From: Muricomes intestini
GTDB lineage: Bacteria > Bacillota > Clostridia > Lachnospirales > Lachnospiraceae
Direction of reading: 5' to 3'
Assembly: GCF_004346165.1 (NCBI RefSeq)
Contig: NZ_SLZZ01000002.1
Coordinates: forward strand, 186,001-250,000
DNA: 64,000 nt
Shown: positions 51,999 to 61,399 of the stretch, piece by piece
Layout of the letters: every line of letters begins with the position of its first letter
Numbering within the stretch: the first letter of the stretch is position 1
The notes under the pieces: model-generated
Database searches by the model: none
Told to the model about the DNA's origin: nothing
What the model saw: the letters and a program-made list of their open reading frames with translations, nothing else
Program-made: the position numbers and the translations under genes

Positions 51999-52847
51999 TT
52001 AATACCCAAAAAAGTCATCTATCCCGCCGGCAATTCCCTGTACAATTTTCTCCTGATACGACCGTGTCTGCAACAGTTTATCTTCCTCCGGATTCGTCAT
52101 ATATCCCATTTCAACGATTGTAGCCGGAACTATGCACCAGTTATTTCCGCTCATGGAATCCGTTTCCAGTACTCCATCATTCTCACTGCCGGCCGCTTCA
52201 CACAGCTTATTAATAATACAGTCTGAAAGCTGTCTGCTGGCTGTGTACAGTTCCGGTACATAGGGGTTCTGCGGCGTGATGCAGATTGTCATTGCGCCCC
52301 GGGCCGACTGCTCCTCCGAACCGTTGGCATGGATTCTGACAAATACATCGGCTTTTGCATTATTGGCTGTCTCTGCGCGCTGAACACAGCTGACAGGGAT
52401 GTCATTAGTTTTGCGGGTCATCAGCACTGCATATCCTCTGTTCTCAAGCTCTTGCTTCAGTTTAATGGAGATATTCAGTGTCAATTCATATTCCGGTACC
52501 CCGGTGCTGATTCCGGTTGTACCGCTTGTATCTGCCGGCTTAAATTCAGAGGCTCCCGGCCCCAAGGGTTCGCTTCCTTCCGGAAGAACTGCAGAGTGCC
52601 CTGGATCCAGAACTATAATTTTCTGTTTTTCCTTTGCATCTTTAGGTACAGTCTTTTCCTCCCGGGCCTCCTGTTCCTCCCGAAGCACCTGCTCCTCCTC
52701 ATTTCTCTCTCTTGCTTCTCTCTGCTCTTTTTCTGCCTGTGCTACTTTGTATTCTTCCTCCTGTGATTTACCCGAACAGCCTGCCAGAACCATAGCTGCA
52801 CACAAAACTAAAAGTACCCCTTTCACTGTCCCCATTTTCGTCTCCAC
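51999..52847 (-). CDS. N-acetylmuramoyl-L-alanine amidase lipoprotein (Amidase_3)
   Basis: A 282-aa cell-wall hydrolase. Signal peptide residues 1-24 with lipobox VLAGC. A charged coiled stretch of Glu/Lys/Arg (about 30-70) precedes the Amidase_3 domain (about 75-280), with IIVLDPGHSA and the later RIHANGSEEQ holding zinc-binding His residues, plus EYELTLNISIKLKQELENRG and VEMGYMTNPEED with the catalytic Glu. It cuts the amide bond between MurNAc and L-Ala. It follows the YARHG gene by 18 bases. Confidence 0.88.
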   Translation of the reverse strand: METKMGTVKGVLLVLCAAMVLAGCSGKSQEEEYKVAQAEKEQREARERNEEEQVLREEQEAREEKTVPKDAKEKQKIIVLDPGHSAVLPEGSEPLGPGASEFKPADTSGTTGISTGVPEYELTLNISIKLKQELENRGYAVLMTRKTNDIPVSCVQRAETANNAKADVFVRIHANGSEEQSARGAMTICITPQNPYVPELYTASRQLSDCIINKLCEAAGSENDGVLETDSMSGNNWCIVPATIVEMGYMTNPEEDKLLQTRSYQEKIVQGIAGGIDDFFGY

Positions 52848-52865
52848 ATCTGCCAGACTGCAGCA

Positions 52866-53441
52866 CTATTCCAACTTATATCCGCCGCTGGCCTTTTTAT
52901 ATTCTGCCTTCTTCAGTAATTCCGAATTTTTCTTTTCTATATCGGACAAAACTTTTACACCATAATTGGAATCAAAATCCTTCCCCTCATATTTTCCTTG
53001 ATACCAGCTCTTGCTTTCAAAATACTCCTGCAGTTCCTTGGAGCTGAATTTTCTGCCGTGTCTTGCATAAATTTCGTTTCTGGCATAATTCAAATCCTGG
53101 GCAGACAATCTTTTTATGTCGGGCTCTTTTAACAGTTTTGTATTACTGTCCGGGAGTATATAATCTTCTGGGTCTTCATCCTCAGGCTTCTCCCCGCTAT
53201 CTGCCTCATCCCCCGAAGTCCCGCTGGCAGTAACTGTTATGCTGTCTACTATTTTCAGCTCATCTTCTTTTGGTTTAATTGTCTCAGGCTCCGCTGTTTT
53301 TGCAGTTTCTCCAGGATCGCCGGGCGTGCTGCCCCCGGCGGCGGACACTAACACACTTCCCACAATTAAAGTGAGAACAATCAACACGGGCAGCACACCC
53401 GCCAAAATTTTAAGTATATTATTTTCTCTCGTTTTGTCCAT
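52866..53441 (-). CDS. Membrane-anchored YARHG domain protein
   Basis: A 191-aa protein with a single N-terminal transmembrane helix (about 10-35), a low-complexity Pro/Asp/Glu linker, and a C-terminal YARHG domain (about 110-190; LNYARNEIYARHGRKFSSKELQEYF, then YFESKSWYQGKYEGKDFDSNY and LSDIEKKN). The domain is extracellular and occurs in envelope proteins of unknown function. ATG at 53441 was chosen because AAGGA is seven bases upstream. It sits in the operon between zinc-ribbon and amidase genes. Confidence 0.8.
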   Translation of the reverse strand: MDKTRENNILKILAGVLPVLIVLTLIVGSVLVSAAGGSTPGDPGETAKTAEPETIKPKEDELKIVDSITVTASGTSGDEADSGEKPEDEDPEDYILPDSNTKLLKEPDIKRLSAQDLNYARNEIYARHGRKFSSKELQEYFESKSWYQGKYEGKDFDSNYGVKVLSDIEKKNSELLKKAEYKKASGGYKLE

Positions 53442-53464
53442 ACCTATGTCCTTGTTATTAAATA

Positions 53465-54145
53465 TTAGTCTACTTTCCACTTTTCAACTACGGAATCTCC
53501 GAGCTTTTGAATATCTAGAATCACCGCTCCCAGTTCTCTGACTGCAATGTCTGTATCCTCGCCCGGAAGAAACTCTATAGTAGAAGCCGCCATCCGCCTG
53601 TTTCCGATATACGTCAATTCATCCGATGCATGTTTTGTCATAATCAGAATGGAGAAACTTGGCTTCATCGCATATAGAAAAAGCAACACCATATAAATCA
53701 GCAGCACAATGACTGCTGCAAGTATGTCGGTCCTTGTTTGAAATGGGTTGCTTATCATACAGCCAATGATCATGACAATCGCACCAATAAAAAGCCCAAG
53801 CAAAAAGTCCCATGCCCGAAAGCTCACTCCATTTGAAACAGAAATTCCTGTCACCTCGTCAATTCCAAATTCCATATGACTTATTACTTTTTTACTCCAG
53901 GAATGGCCGCTTAAATGAAAAATAATTCTCTTGTTTGTTACCTGAATCTTGCCCTCCTGCCGCAATCTGCATATTCTGGAGCGGGCATTGCAGATATGAT
54001 ACTGTTTCACAGGAATTTCCTTCTCACAAAGTGCAGCTAAATCTGGAGCACTCTTTTCCCCAGCCGCCTTTCCTGTTTGTTGCCGGCACCGGCAAATCTC
54101 ACCTTCTGCCAAAGGTCTCCCACATTGGTTACAAAACTTTGCCAT
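53465..54145 (-). CDS. Zinc-ribbon membrane protein
   Basis: A 226-aa protein with an N-terminal zinc ribbon (FCNQCGRPLAEGEICRC, two Cys pairs, residues 4-20), then a soluble middle with PH-like pattern (KIQVTNKRIIFHLSGHSWSKK), and two transmembrane helices (WDFLLGLFIGAIVMIIGCMI and DILAAVIVLLIYMVLLFLYA). ATG at 54145 follows AAGGGGAG. It starts 19 bases after the TcaA-like gene and may form a membrane complex with it. Function unknown. Confidence 0.75.
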   Translation of the reverse strand: MAKFCNQCGRPLAEGEICRCRQQTGKAAGEKSAPDLAALCEKEIPVKQYHICNARSRICRLRQEGKIQVTNKRIIFHLSGHSWSKKVISHMEFGIDEVTGISVSNGVSFRAWDFLLGLFIGAIVMIIGCMISNPFQTRTDILAAVIVLLIYMVLLFLYAMKPSFSILIMTKHASDELTYIGNRRMAASTIEFLPGEDTDIAVRELGAVILDIQKLGDSVVEKWKVD

Positions 54146-54164
54146 TTCTATTCTCCCCTTTTTG

Positions 54165-55442
54165 TTACAACACACTTTCAATATTCATAGATGCAAGTTT
54201 ATAGGTTTTTCCATCATATCCAAAGGAAGCACTCATATAGGAATTTCCTGTGCCGCCTTCCTCTATATCATATGTATGATTCCCCCACAATTCATAAGAA
54301 TTCGTATACTGCATCTCATATGCGAACGTCAGCTTTGCGCTTGGCATGCCCGGATAAGCGGAGTCATTATAGGGTTCACAATTAAAATCTGTAAATGTCA
54401 CCTGATTGAGCGTATTCATTTCATCATCATGCATTCCCTCAACAAGGTAGTCATATTCCTTCTTGCAGGCATCTCCATACTCCTTCAGGAACAAATCCGA
54501 AACCTCCGAGAAATCCTTTTTCTCCATTGCTGCTTTGTAAACCCTTTCCAGTGCTTTCTGCAGCTTTGCCTGAATGGCACTTTTACCTTTCTCTGTCAGT
54601 TGCAGTTCAGCTGCCGTAAATTCCTTATCCTGCACCGCATAAAAATCTGTATCATACACTTCAAACCATGGTGCTGCTGCCTGTAGCTTATGGCTCCCTG
54701 TGAACAGGGTAACATAATAGCTGTCCATTCCGTCTGCCTTGCTTTTTCCTTTTTCGGAATCTGTCAGTGCAATCCCATCCACTGTGGCTGATGCACCGGC
54801 CGGCACATTTATGCAGAAATCTTTTACCACCTGTCCGTCCGAGGTAACCTTCCACGTGCCGAAAAAAGAGCCCCTTTTCTGTTTCGTCAGATTCAGCTCC
54901 ATAGTATCGGATTTCTGATCCTTGGTTGTATACTCTACCGTAAAGTTTTTCTGAGTACCAGCGTCCGCTTTCTTGCCGTCTTTAATTTCAAATTCTGCGA
55001 TTTTCGGAATTTCAGAACTTCTCATAGCTTCAATGAACCGTGCCTTTTGGAGAAATTTCCCTTCAGAGTAGCCTGTCATGTCATATACTTTTGACCAGTT
55101 TTCTTCTGAATACGCCCTTAAATATCGTTTTACAGATGCCTGGGCGGTATTCCGGCTTCCGGCGATTCCAAAAAGGATCACAACCACCAGAATCAGACAA
55201 GCCAATTCTGCAAGCACTACAATCTGCAGCCTGGTCCATCTTCTCCTTCTTTCTTTATAGTCACGCTTACTGGCTCCCGGTTTTCTTACCAGGGTTTCCG
55301 TATCAGGCGTATCCTTACCTTGCTGCTGTTCACCCTTCTGCCGGATCAGGTGTATGGTGGCTCCTTCCAGTTTTGTTCCACAATGTTCACAGAATTTAGC
55401 TTCATCTTCATTTTCCATGCCACAGTTTGGACAAAGCAACAT
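54165..55442 (-). CDS. Zinc-ribbon transmembrane protein, TcaA/YvbJ-like
   Basis: A 425-aa protein with an N-terminal zinc ribbon (CPNCGMENEDEAKFCEHCG), a linker, one transmembrane helix (about 75-98, LQIVVLAELACLILVVVILF) and a large extracellular part of NTF2-like and beta domains up to the end. This is the layout of TcaA/YvbJ, which affect teicoplanin sensitivity and envelope stress in Gram-positives. It is the first gene of the five-gene run. The relation to TcaA is by architecture, not by close sequence identity. Confidence 0.72.
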   Translation of the reverse strand: MLLCPNCGMENEDEAKFCEHCGTKLEGATIHLIRQKGEQQQGKDTPDTETLVRKPGASKRDYKERRRRWTRLQIVVLAELACLILVVVILFGIAGSRNTAQASVKRYLRAYSEENWSKVYDMTGYSEGKFLQKARFIEAMRSSEIPKIAEFEIKDGKKADAGTQKNFTVEYTTKDQKSDTMELNLTKQKRGSFFGTWKVTSDGQVVKDFCINVPAGASATVDGIALTDSEKGKSKADGMDSYYVTLFTGSHKLQAAAPWFEVYDTDFYAVQDKEFTAAELQLTEKGKSAIQAKLQKALERVYKAAMEKKDFSEVSDLFLKEYGDACKKEYDYLVEGMHDDEMNTLNQVTFTDFNCEPYNDSAYPGMPSAKLTFAYEMQYTNSYELWGNHTYDIEEGGTGNSYMSASFGYDGKTYKLASMNIESVL

Positions 55443-55529
55443 ACTACTATACCTCTCTTTCAGGCTTTTAATATTTTAAATGATACCACAAACTTGCTCT
55501 TCTGAACACCTTCCGGAAAAAATTCTCAA

Positions 55530-56825
55530 TTATCCCTCTATCCGCTCCAGCTTTTTCCTGTAAATCCTGCGAAGTGATTCATCCAGCCGTTCTTCCGTGA
55601 TTGTATGATTGTTTACCGCATCCAAAACTGCCTGGCGCGCCGCAAGAAAGTCCTGAGGCATCAGTATCATGTCTCCGCCGGCCTGAATCACCATAACAGC
55701 CGACCCTGCCGGGTCATAGTAATTTACAATGGCTCCCATACTCATGGAATCTGTTATTACAATTCCATCATACCCGAGTTCATTTCTCAGGCAGCCGGTA
55801 ATAATCTGCTCTGACAGCGAAGCCGGTGTATTGTCTCCGGTTATGGAAGGTACAGAGATATGCCCTGCCATCACCATGTCTGCGCCTGCTTGAATACCAG
55901 CCTGAAACGGCAGAAATTCTGTTTCTCGCAGCTCTTCTATAGTTTTATTCGAGATTGCAGCCTGTTCATGACTGTCCTCAATTGTGTCCCCATGACCTGG
56001 AAAATGTTTCAGTACCGCACTGACATTCTGCTCCTGCATTCCTTCCACTTCCCTGACCACCATTTGGGATACCAGATTTGAATCATTTCCAAAAGACCTT
56101 GCTCCGATCACCTGATTTTCCGGGTTCACTGCCACATCTGCCACCGGCGCAAAATCCACATTAAATCCCAGCTGTTTTAAATAGCCTCCTATGGTATTCC
56201 CCACCTCATACGCCTTTTCCGGTTCAAGAGTACTTCCTATCTCCTGCATATTAGGAAATGTGGGTACCTGGATGGTTCCGCTATTGGCAACCCGTGCGAC
56301 AAGCGGGCCGCCTTCCTCATCCACACCGGTGAACAACGGATATTTGCTATAAGATTGCAAATTTGCAAGCATTGTTCGAAGCTGATCCTCATTCTGGATA
56401 TTTTCGGAAAATAAGACAACCCCGCCTACCGGATAGGAGTCCAACGCCTCCTTTGTCATATCTCCTGCCTGTGTTGCCGTGTCAACCCCTGTCAGCGCTT
56501 CCGGACGCACAAAAAATAACTGGCACACCTTATCCTCCAGAGACATATCTTTCAGTATTTTATCAATCTCCAATTCAAGCTTTTCCTCCTCTGTCAGTTC
56601 AGGTTCCTTCTCCGCCTCCTGCCCGGCCGGATTATTGCCGGGATTATCGTCTTGCTGTTCATCAGAAGCCCCTTCCGCAGGTTCTTTTGTTTCCTTTTCA
56701 CCTGTCCGGTTTTGATTTTCTCTGAAAACATAGTACCCCCCTGCAAGCAGTACAATTAAAAGGAGCAGTACTGTCAGCCAAATCAAATACTTCTTTTTAC
56801 TTTTATTGCCTCGCCCTGGTTTCAT
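55530..56825 (-). CDS. nagZ: Beta-N-acetylhexosaminidase, GH3 family (NagZ-like)
   Basis: A 431-aa glycoside hydrolase family 3 enzyme with an N-terminal membrane anchor (about 12-32) and a charged linker (35-75), so it is displayed outside the cell. The GH3 core has the NagZ catalytic loop KHFPGHGDTIEDSHE (His/Asp dyad) and the nucleophile Asp in VITDSMSMGAI. It removes GlcNAc from muropeptides. It stands upstream of the envelope operon (87-base gap) and may act with the amidase in wall turnover. Confidence 0.9.
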   Translation of the reverse strand: MKPGRGNKSKKKYLIWLTVLLLLIVLLAGGYYVFRENQNRTGEKETKEPAEGASDEQQDDNPGNNPAGQEAEKEPELTEEEKLELEIDKILKDMSLEDKVCQLFFVRPEALTGVDTATQAGDMTKEALDSYPVGGVVLFSENIQNEDQLRTMLANLQSYSKYPLFTGVDEEGGPLVARVANSGTIQVPTFPNMQEIGSTLEPEKAYEVGNTIGGYLKQLGFNVDFAPVADVAVNPENQVIGARSFGNDSNLVSQMVVREVEGMQEQNVSAVLKHFPGHGDTIEDSHEQAAISNKTIEELRETEFLPFQAGIQAGADMVMAGHISVPSITGDNTPASLSEQIITGCLRNELGYDGIVITDSMSMGAIVNYYDPAGSAVMVIQAGGDMILMPQDFLAARQAVLDAVNNHTITEERLDESLRRIYRKKLERIEG

Positions 56826-56987
56826 GCATTTCTCCTTCCTAAGCCCGCATTCTATTCTTTCTGTAGACCTTCAAATAAAAACAACTTTTCTACTGTTGTA
56901 GTCTTAGTAAAGATCCTATTCAATTTAATTTCATTAGGAATAATTGTCAATGCCATTAACTTTTATTAATTGTACCAAACATAAATA

Positions 56988-57036
56988 CAAAAATATAGCA
57001 CTGAAGTGTATACATACACATCCAATGCTATACTTT
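56988..57036 (-). terminator. Terminator of araA
   Basis: On the minus strand TATAGCA and TGCTATA flank partly paired arms (GTGTATG and TATACAC), followed by TTTTTG. It lies 35 bases after the araA stop. The rest of the gap to nagZ holds no other clear feature. Confidence 0.75.
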
Positions 57037-57071
57037 TGTTTATCATGCACGCTGAACCTATTTATAAAATA

Positions 57072-58571
57072 TTACTTGCGATATGCCACACTGTTCCACA
57101 GCAGTTCATTCTTGAACTGACGAATGTTTGTATTCTTATCAATATAAACAGCCTCGATTCCCATGCTCGCTGCCCAGTCTCCCAACTGCTCTGCAGTCAG
57201 GTCATAAGAAAACGCTGTATGATGTGCACCACCTGCCAAAATCCACGCTTCGGCTCCTGTCAAAAGATTTGGTTCCGGTGTCCAGAATGCTGTGGCGACC
57301 GGAAGCTTCGGCATTGGTTTTTCTGTTTTCTTACAGTTTACATCGTTGATGATAAGGCGGAATCTGTCCCCTAAGTCAATCAGCGATGTTGCAACAGCAG
57401 GCCCTTCTTTTGCTGTAAATACAAGTCTTGCCGGGTCTTCTCTGTCACCCATGGAAAGAGGCTGCTCCTTGATGCTGATCTTGCCTTCAGCAATGCTCGG
57501 GCAAACCTCCAGCATGTGTGCCTGCAGAATTCCTTCTTTTCCGGGTACAAGATTATATGTGTAATCCTCCATGAAAGAAGTTCCCTTTGCATCTTTCATC
57601 CCGCCTGTCATAATTTTCATCAGGCGAACCATAGCCGCCGTTTTCCAGTCACCCTCTCCGCCAAATCCATAGCCTTTTTCCATCAATCTCTGAATCGCAA
57701 GTCCCGGCAGCTGTTTCAGATTTCCAAGATCGCCAAAATGTGTCACGATTGCCTGATAGTTCTTTTCCTCCAGGAATCTTTCAAAACCAATTTCTATTCC
57801 TGCCTGAACCTCTACATGTCTGCGGAACTCCTTTTCATCTCTGCCTTCCAGAAGAATCTCATATTTGTCATAATATTCTTCCACTAATGTATCAATATCT
57901 GCCTGAGAAACAACTGCCACAGCCTCTGTAATCTCATTTACCGGGTAAGCATCTACTTCCCAGCCAAACTTAATCTGAGCCTCGACTTTATCGCCCTCCG
58001 TCACAGCGACATTTCTCATATTATCCGCAATACGCATAACACGGATGTGACTGCTCTCGATAACTCCGACTGCAGTTCTCATCCATGAGCCAATCTTTTT
58101 CTGGACTTTCTCATCAGCCCAATATCCCACAACAATCTTACGTTCCATGCCCAGACGGCTGAAAATATGGCCGTACTCTCTGTCACCGTGCGCTGCCTGG
58201 TTCTCATTCATGAAATCCATGTCGATGGTATCATATGGGATTTCCTGATTAAACTGTGTGTGTAAATGAAGCAACGGTTTTCTATATTCCTGAAGCCCGA
58301 GAATCCAGGACTTAGCAGGTGAAAATGTGTGCATCCAGGTGATAACACCGGCACAGCTCCCATCCATATTTGCCTCATTAAATGTCTTCCTGATTAATTC
58401 ATTTGTGATAAGCGTTGGTTTCCACACCACTTCGTATGGAAGATTGCCGGAGGCATTCAGCACCTCCACAATTTTCTTTGAATGCGCTGCCACATGCGCC
58501 AGGCATTCATCCCCATATAAATCCTGTGATCCGGTACAAAACCAAAATTGATAATTCTTTGTCTTTAACAT
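57072..58571 (-). CDS. araA: L-arabinose isomerase
   Basis: Converts L-arabinose to L-ribulose. The 499-aa protein has the family start KNYQFWFCTGSQDLYGDECL, the HTFSPAKSWILGLQ and HLHTQFNQEIPYDTID blocks, and the catalytic Glu/His-containing GFGGEGDWKTAAMVRLMKIM plus FMEDYTYNL. ATG at 58571 with AAGGAG upstream; an in-frame extension of 34 codons has no site and precedes the normal start. A promoter TTGAAA/TATAAT lies upstream. It is divergent from an AraC regulator and no araB or araD lies near, although FGGY kinase is present at 17.5 kb. Confidence 0.96.
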   Translation of the reverse strand: MLKTKNYQFWFCTGSQDLYGDECLAHVAAHSKKIVEVLNASGNLPYEVVWKPTLITNELIRKTFNEANMDGSCAGVITWMHTFSPAKSWILGLQEYRKPLLHLHTQFNQEIPYDTIDMDFMNENQAAHGDREYGHIFSRLGMERKIVVGYWADEKVQKKIGSWMRTAVGVIESSHIRVMRIADNMRNVAVTEGDKVEAQIKFGWEVDAYPVNEITEAVAVVSQADIDTLVEEYYDKYEILLEGRDEKEFRRHVEVQAGIEIGFERFLEEKNYQAIVTHFGDLGNLKQLPGLAIQRLMEKGYGFGGEGDWKTAAMVRLMKIMTGGMKDAKGTSFMEDYTYNLVPGKEGILQAHMLEVCPSIAEGKISIKEQPLSMGDREDPARLVFTAKEGPAVATSLIDLGDRFRLIINDVNCKKTEKPMPKLPVATAFWTPEPNLLTGAEAWILAGGAHHTAFSYDLTAEQLGDWAASMGIEAVYIDKNTNIRQFKNELLWNSVAYRK

Positions 58572-58637
58572 AGCTTCATTCTCCTTTACTATTGTATATT
58601 TACACGTAGCTGATGATTTAATACGTTTTATGATTTC

Positions 58638-58667
58638 ATTATAGAAAAATCCAGACATCAGTTTCAA
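58638..58667 (-). promoter_or_regulatory. araA promoter
   Basis: On the minus strand TTGAAA (58662-58667) and TATAAT (58638-58643) are 18 bases apart, about 66 bases before the araA start codon. Confidence 0.65.
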
Positions 58668-58750
58668 TTTCATAACTCTGCCATTATTTCAAAAAAGTTA
58701 CCTAATCCGACCGATTATAAAATTATTGTGATATACTATAAGAAATTCAA

Positions 58751-58800
58751 TTGGCGAGAGCCAAACAGTGAAAAAACTGTGGGTTTTTGAGCTTGGTTCT
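58751..58800 (+). promoter_or_regulatory. Alternating hairpin in the AraC gene leader
   Basis: A TTGGC-GAGA-GCCAA hairpin (58751-58764) competes with a pairing of AGAGCCAA (58757-58764) with TTGGTTCT (58793-58800); a small CAGT/ACTG stem lies inside. An extended -10 TATACT at about 58732 would start the message just before it. The mutually exclusive pairings are typical of an attenuator, but no known riboswitch is recognised. Confidence 0.4.
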
Positions 58801-58840
58801 GAATAGTTACACTCATTTTAAAAAGAAAGGAGGTTCCGGC

Positions 58841-59899
58841 ATGAATGATCCAGTATTAAATCTGCCAGAACTATGCCGTCAGATTATATCCAGCAGCAGT
58901 AAGGAATTAGCTCCTGAGCATAGGCTTGGACCCCGCCTGGTATGCCCGGAATATTCCAAATCTATTCCGGAAGTAAAGACCTATCCTCTGCCAACCGATG
59001 AGCGTATTTTTGCACTTTGTTGGAATATTGCTTCTGATTCCACTATTTATGCCACCATGTGCCCTTCTCCAGAGCCCTTTCGTTATCATCGTTCCTTTGA
59101 ATCCGGCACTATAACTCAGCTCCACACCCACGATTACATTGAACTGGCCTATGTAGTGGAGGGAGCCTTCCACCAGAAAATCCTCGGCAATAATATTGTT
59201 TTTCAGAAGGGAGAGCTGTGTCTGGTTGATAAGAACTGCCTGCATCAGGACTATCTGCGCGAAGAGCCCGCTGTGATTTTGTTTCTTGGAATGTCAAATG
59301 ACATGTTTTCAGAAATTATGGATGAAAATATTACAACGCAAAAAATCATTGCCTTTCTCCAGTCAGCTTTAATGAAGCAGAAGGATGTCCGGCAATATCT
59401 GCACTTTACACCGGGGAACACGGCCGGTCACGAGATAGAAGATTATTTTTATCTGCTTTTGAAAGAGCTGCATGAAAGAAATGTTGGTTACCGCTATATA
59501 TGTAAAGGAATTCTGCTTAGAATTTTCCGTATTCTGAGTACCGAATACGATTTTTCACTGTCCGGAGAGCAGCGGCGGACCATGAGTTGGATCGTCTTCG
59601 AAGAAGTTTCAGAGTATATTCAGCGCAATTATGCCCATATCACAATTCAGGAACTGGCGGACACCTTCCATTTCCAGGAAGATTATTTTAATCGTCTGAT
59701 TAAGAACAATACCGGACTGACCTACTCTGCATATGTCCAGCAAATCAGACTGGAGAGAGCGGAGCAGCTTTTAACCGACACACAGAAAAGTGTAGAAGAA
59801 ATTTCAGAGATTGTGGGATATCATAATAAAGGATATTTCTATAAGATCTTCCGGGAGAAATATGGGACGACACCTTCAAGATACAGAAAAAACTCATAG
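58841..59899 (+). CDS. AraC family transcriptional regulator
   Basis: A 352-aa regulator with an N-terminal cupin-type ligand domain (about 80-180; HTHDYIELAYVVEGAFHQKI, LCLVDKNCLHQDYLRE) and a C-terminal AraC double helix-turn-helix (about 250-350; ITIQELADTFHFQEDYFNRLIKN and SVEEISEIVGYHNKGYFYKIFREKYG). ATG at 58841 with AAGGAGG upstream. It diverges from araA, so it probably controls arabinose use. It is not AraR (GntR type), the usual Firmicute regulator of araA. Confidence 0.88.
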   Translation: MNDPVLNLPELCRQIISSSSKELAPEHRLGPRLVCPEYSKSIPEVKTYPLPTDERIFALCWNIASDSTIYATMCPSPEPFRYHRSFESGTITQLHTHDYIELAYVVEGAFHQKILGNNIVFQKGELCLVDKNCLHQDYLREEPAVILFLGMSNDMFSEIMDENITTQKIIAFLQSALMKQKDVRQYLHFTPGNTAGHEIEDYFYLLLKELHERNVGYRYICKGILLRIFRILSTEYDFSLSGEQRRTMSWIVFEEVSEYIQRNYAHITIQELADTFHFQEDYFNRLIKNNTGLTYSAYVQQIRLERAEQLLTDTQKSVEEISEIVGYHNKGYFYKIFREKYGTTPSRYRKNS

Positions 59900-59980
59900 G
59901 AAAGTAGCCCGAATAGAGCGGATTTCGAATGTTTTCAGGATTGCGGGAGCACAAAGTACAAAGCAATCCGTAGGTATTAT

Positions 59981-60002
59981 GGGGCAAAAAGACTTTTGCC
60001 CC
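59981..60002. terminator. Terminator between the AraC gene and the symporter
   Basis: GGGGCAAAA at 59981-59989 pairs with TTTTGCCCC at 59994-60002, with a four-base loop. It is symmetric and may serve both convergent genes; no long T tract follows. Confidence 0.6.
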
Positions 60003-60027
60003 TATCATCATTATGTTCTGAATTGCA

Positions 60028-61392
60028 TTATTTTTTCTTCAGAAATTTCTTGTAATAGTCGTCGTGTACCGACTTAATTACTTTACTTAGCATAAACAAC
60101 GCTAGAATGTTCGGAATTACCATCATGGAGTTGAAGCAGTCGGCCATGTTCCATACCAAGTCTACCTGTGCCAGGGAGCCCAGTACAACGCATACCGCCA
60201 CCAGCACAGCATATATCCTTACTGCTTTTGTACCAAATAAGTATTTTACATTGGCTTCGCCGAAGAAATACCAGCCTATGATTGTGGAAAATGCAAAGAA
60301 CAACAGACAAACCGCGATAAAGATGTCTCCTCCTTTTCCGTACAACGTAGAAAATGCGAACTGACTCAGTTCTGCGCCTGTCTTTCCGGATGGGATTGAC
60401 TTTGTAGTAATAATTACAAGTGCTGTCATGTTCAGAACGATAAAGGTATCAATGAACACCCCTATCATTGCCAGGAATCCCTGTTCTACCGGATGATCCA
60501 CTTTTGCTACAGCATGTGCATGAGGTGTGGAACCCATACCTGCTTCATTGGAGAAAAGTCCTCTGGCAACGCCTTTCGTGAGAGCCAGTTTAATAGTTGC
60601 GCCTACTGCACCGCCGGTCACTGCTGAAGGCTTGAATGCACCGACAAATATTGATGCGAATGCATATGGGATATTTTTGTAGTTGTAGAAAATGACAATC
60701 AGTGATCCTATGATATAAAGAACCGCCATAAACGGTACTATGATTTCTGTAACCTTTGCAATTCTCTTCATGCCGCCCATAAATACAAACAGTGCGATGA
60801 TTGCTACAATTACTCCCATCACCGGCTGTGGGATGCCAAATGCTGTGTTAAAGGCCGATGCAATCGAATTGGACTGCACCGCATTTCCCATGAAGCCAAG
60901 TGCCAAAGTAATCAGTACAGCAAAAATCCCTGCCAGGACTTTTCCAAATGTGCCTTGAAATGCTGCCCGGATATAATATACAGGCCCTCCTGTCACTTGT
61001 CCGTCCTTACCAACCTGCTTATACTTCTGTGCCATGACCGCTTCTGCAAAAATCGTCGCCATCCCCAGAAAGGCGGCAATCCACATCCAGAAAATTGCAC
61101 CCGGGCCTCCAATTGCCAAGGCTGTCGCTGCTCCTGCAATATTCCCGGTACCTACTTGTGCAGCGATTGCTGTCGCAAGAGCCTGAAAAGAGGACATTCC
61201 GTCTTTCCCTGCTTCCCCTTTCTTGGAAAACAATCCTCCGAAAGCCCTTTTCATTCCTTCTTTAAAACCTCTCACTTGAATAAAATTTAACCGTATTGTG
61301 AACCATGCACCACCGGCCAAAAGCAGGATAATCAAAATGTAGTCTGCAAGATAATGCTGGATCGTCAATACGATATTGTTCAGTGTTTCCAC
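60028..61392 (-). CDS. Sodium:alanine/glycine symporter (AGCS family)
   Basis: A 454-aa inner-membrane transporter with about ten to eleven transmembrane segments. Family signatures: FQALATAIAAQVGTGNIAGAATALAIGGPGAIFWMW near residue 70, and ALTKGVARGLFSNEAGMGSTPHAHA near residue 270. It takes up alanine or glycine with Na+. An AAGGGGG site precedes the start. Upstream lies a duplicated leader segment; no glycine riboswitch is recognised. Convergent with the AraC gene. Confidence 0.92.
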   Translation of the reverse strand: METLNNIVLTIQHYLADYILIILLLAGGAWFTIRLNFIQVRGFKEGMKRAFGGLFSKKGEAGKDGMSSFQALATAIAAQVGTGNIAGAATALAIGGPGAIFWMWIAAFLGMATIFAEAVMAQKYKQVGKDGQVTGGPVYYIRAAFQGTFGKVLAGIFAVLITLALGFMGNAVQSNSIASAFNTAFGIPQPVMGVIVAIIALFVFMGGMKRIAKVTEIIVPFMAVLYIIGSLIVIFYNYKNIPYAFASIFVGAFKPSAVTGGAVGATIKLALTKGVARGLFSNEAGMGSTPHAHAVAKVDHPVEQGFLAMIGVFIDTFIVLNMTALVIITTKSIPSGKTGAELSQFAFSTLYGKGGDIFIAVCLLFFAFSTIIGWYFFGEANVKYLFGTKAVRIYAVLVAVCVVLGSLAQVDLVWNMADCFNSMMVIPNILALFMLSKVIKSVHDDYYKKFLKKK

Positions 61393-61399
61393 ACCAAAA

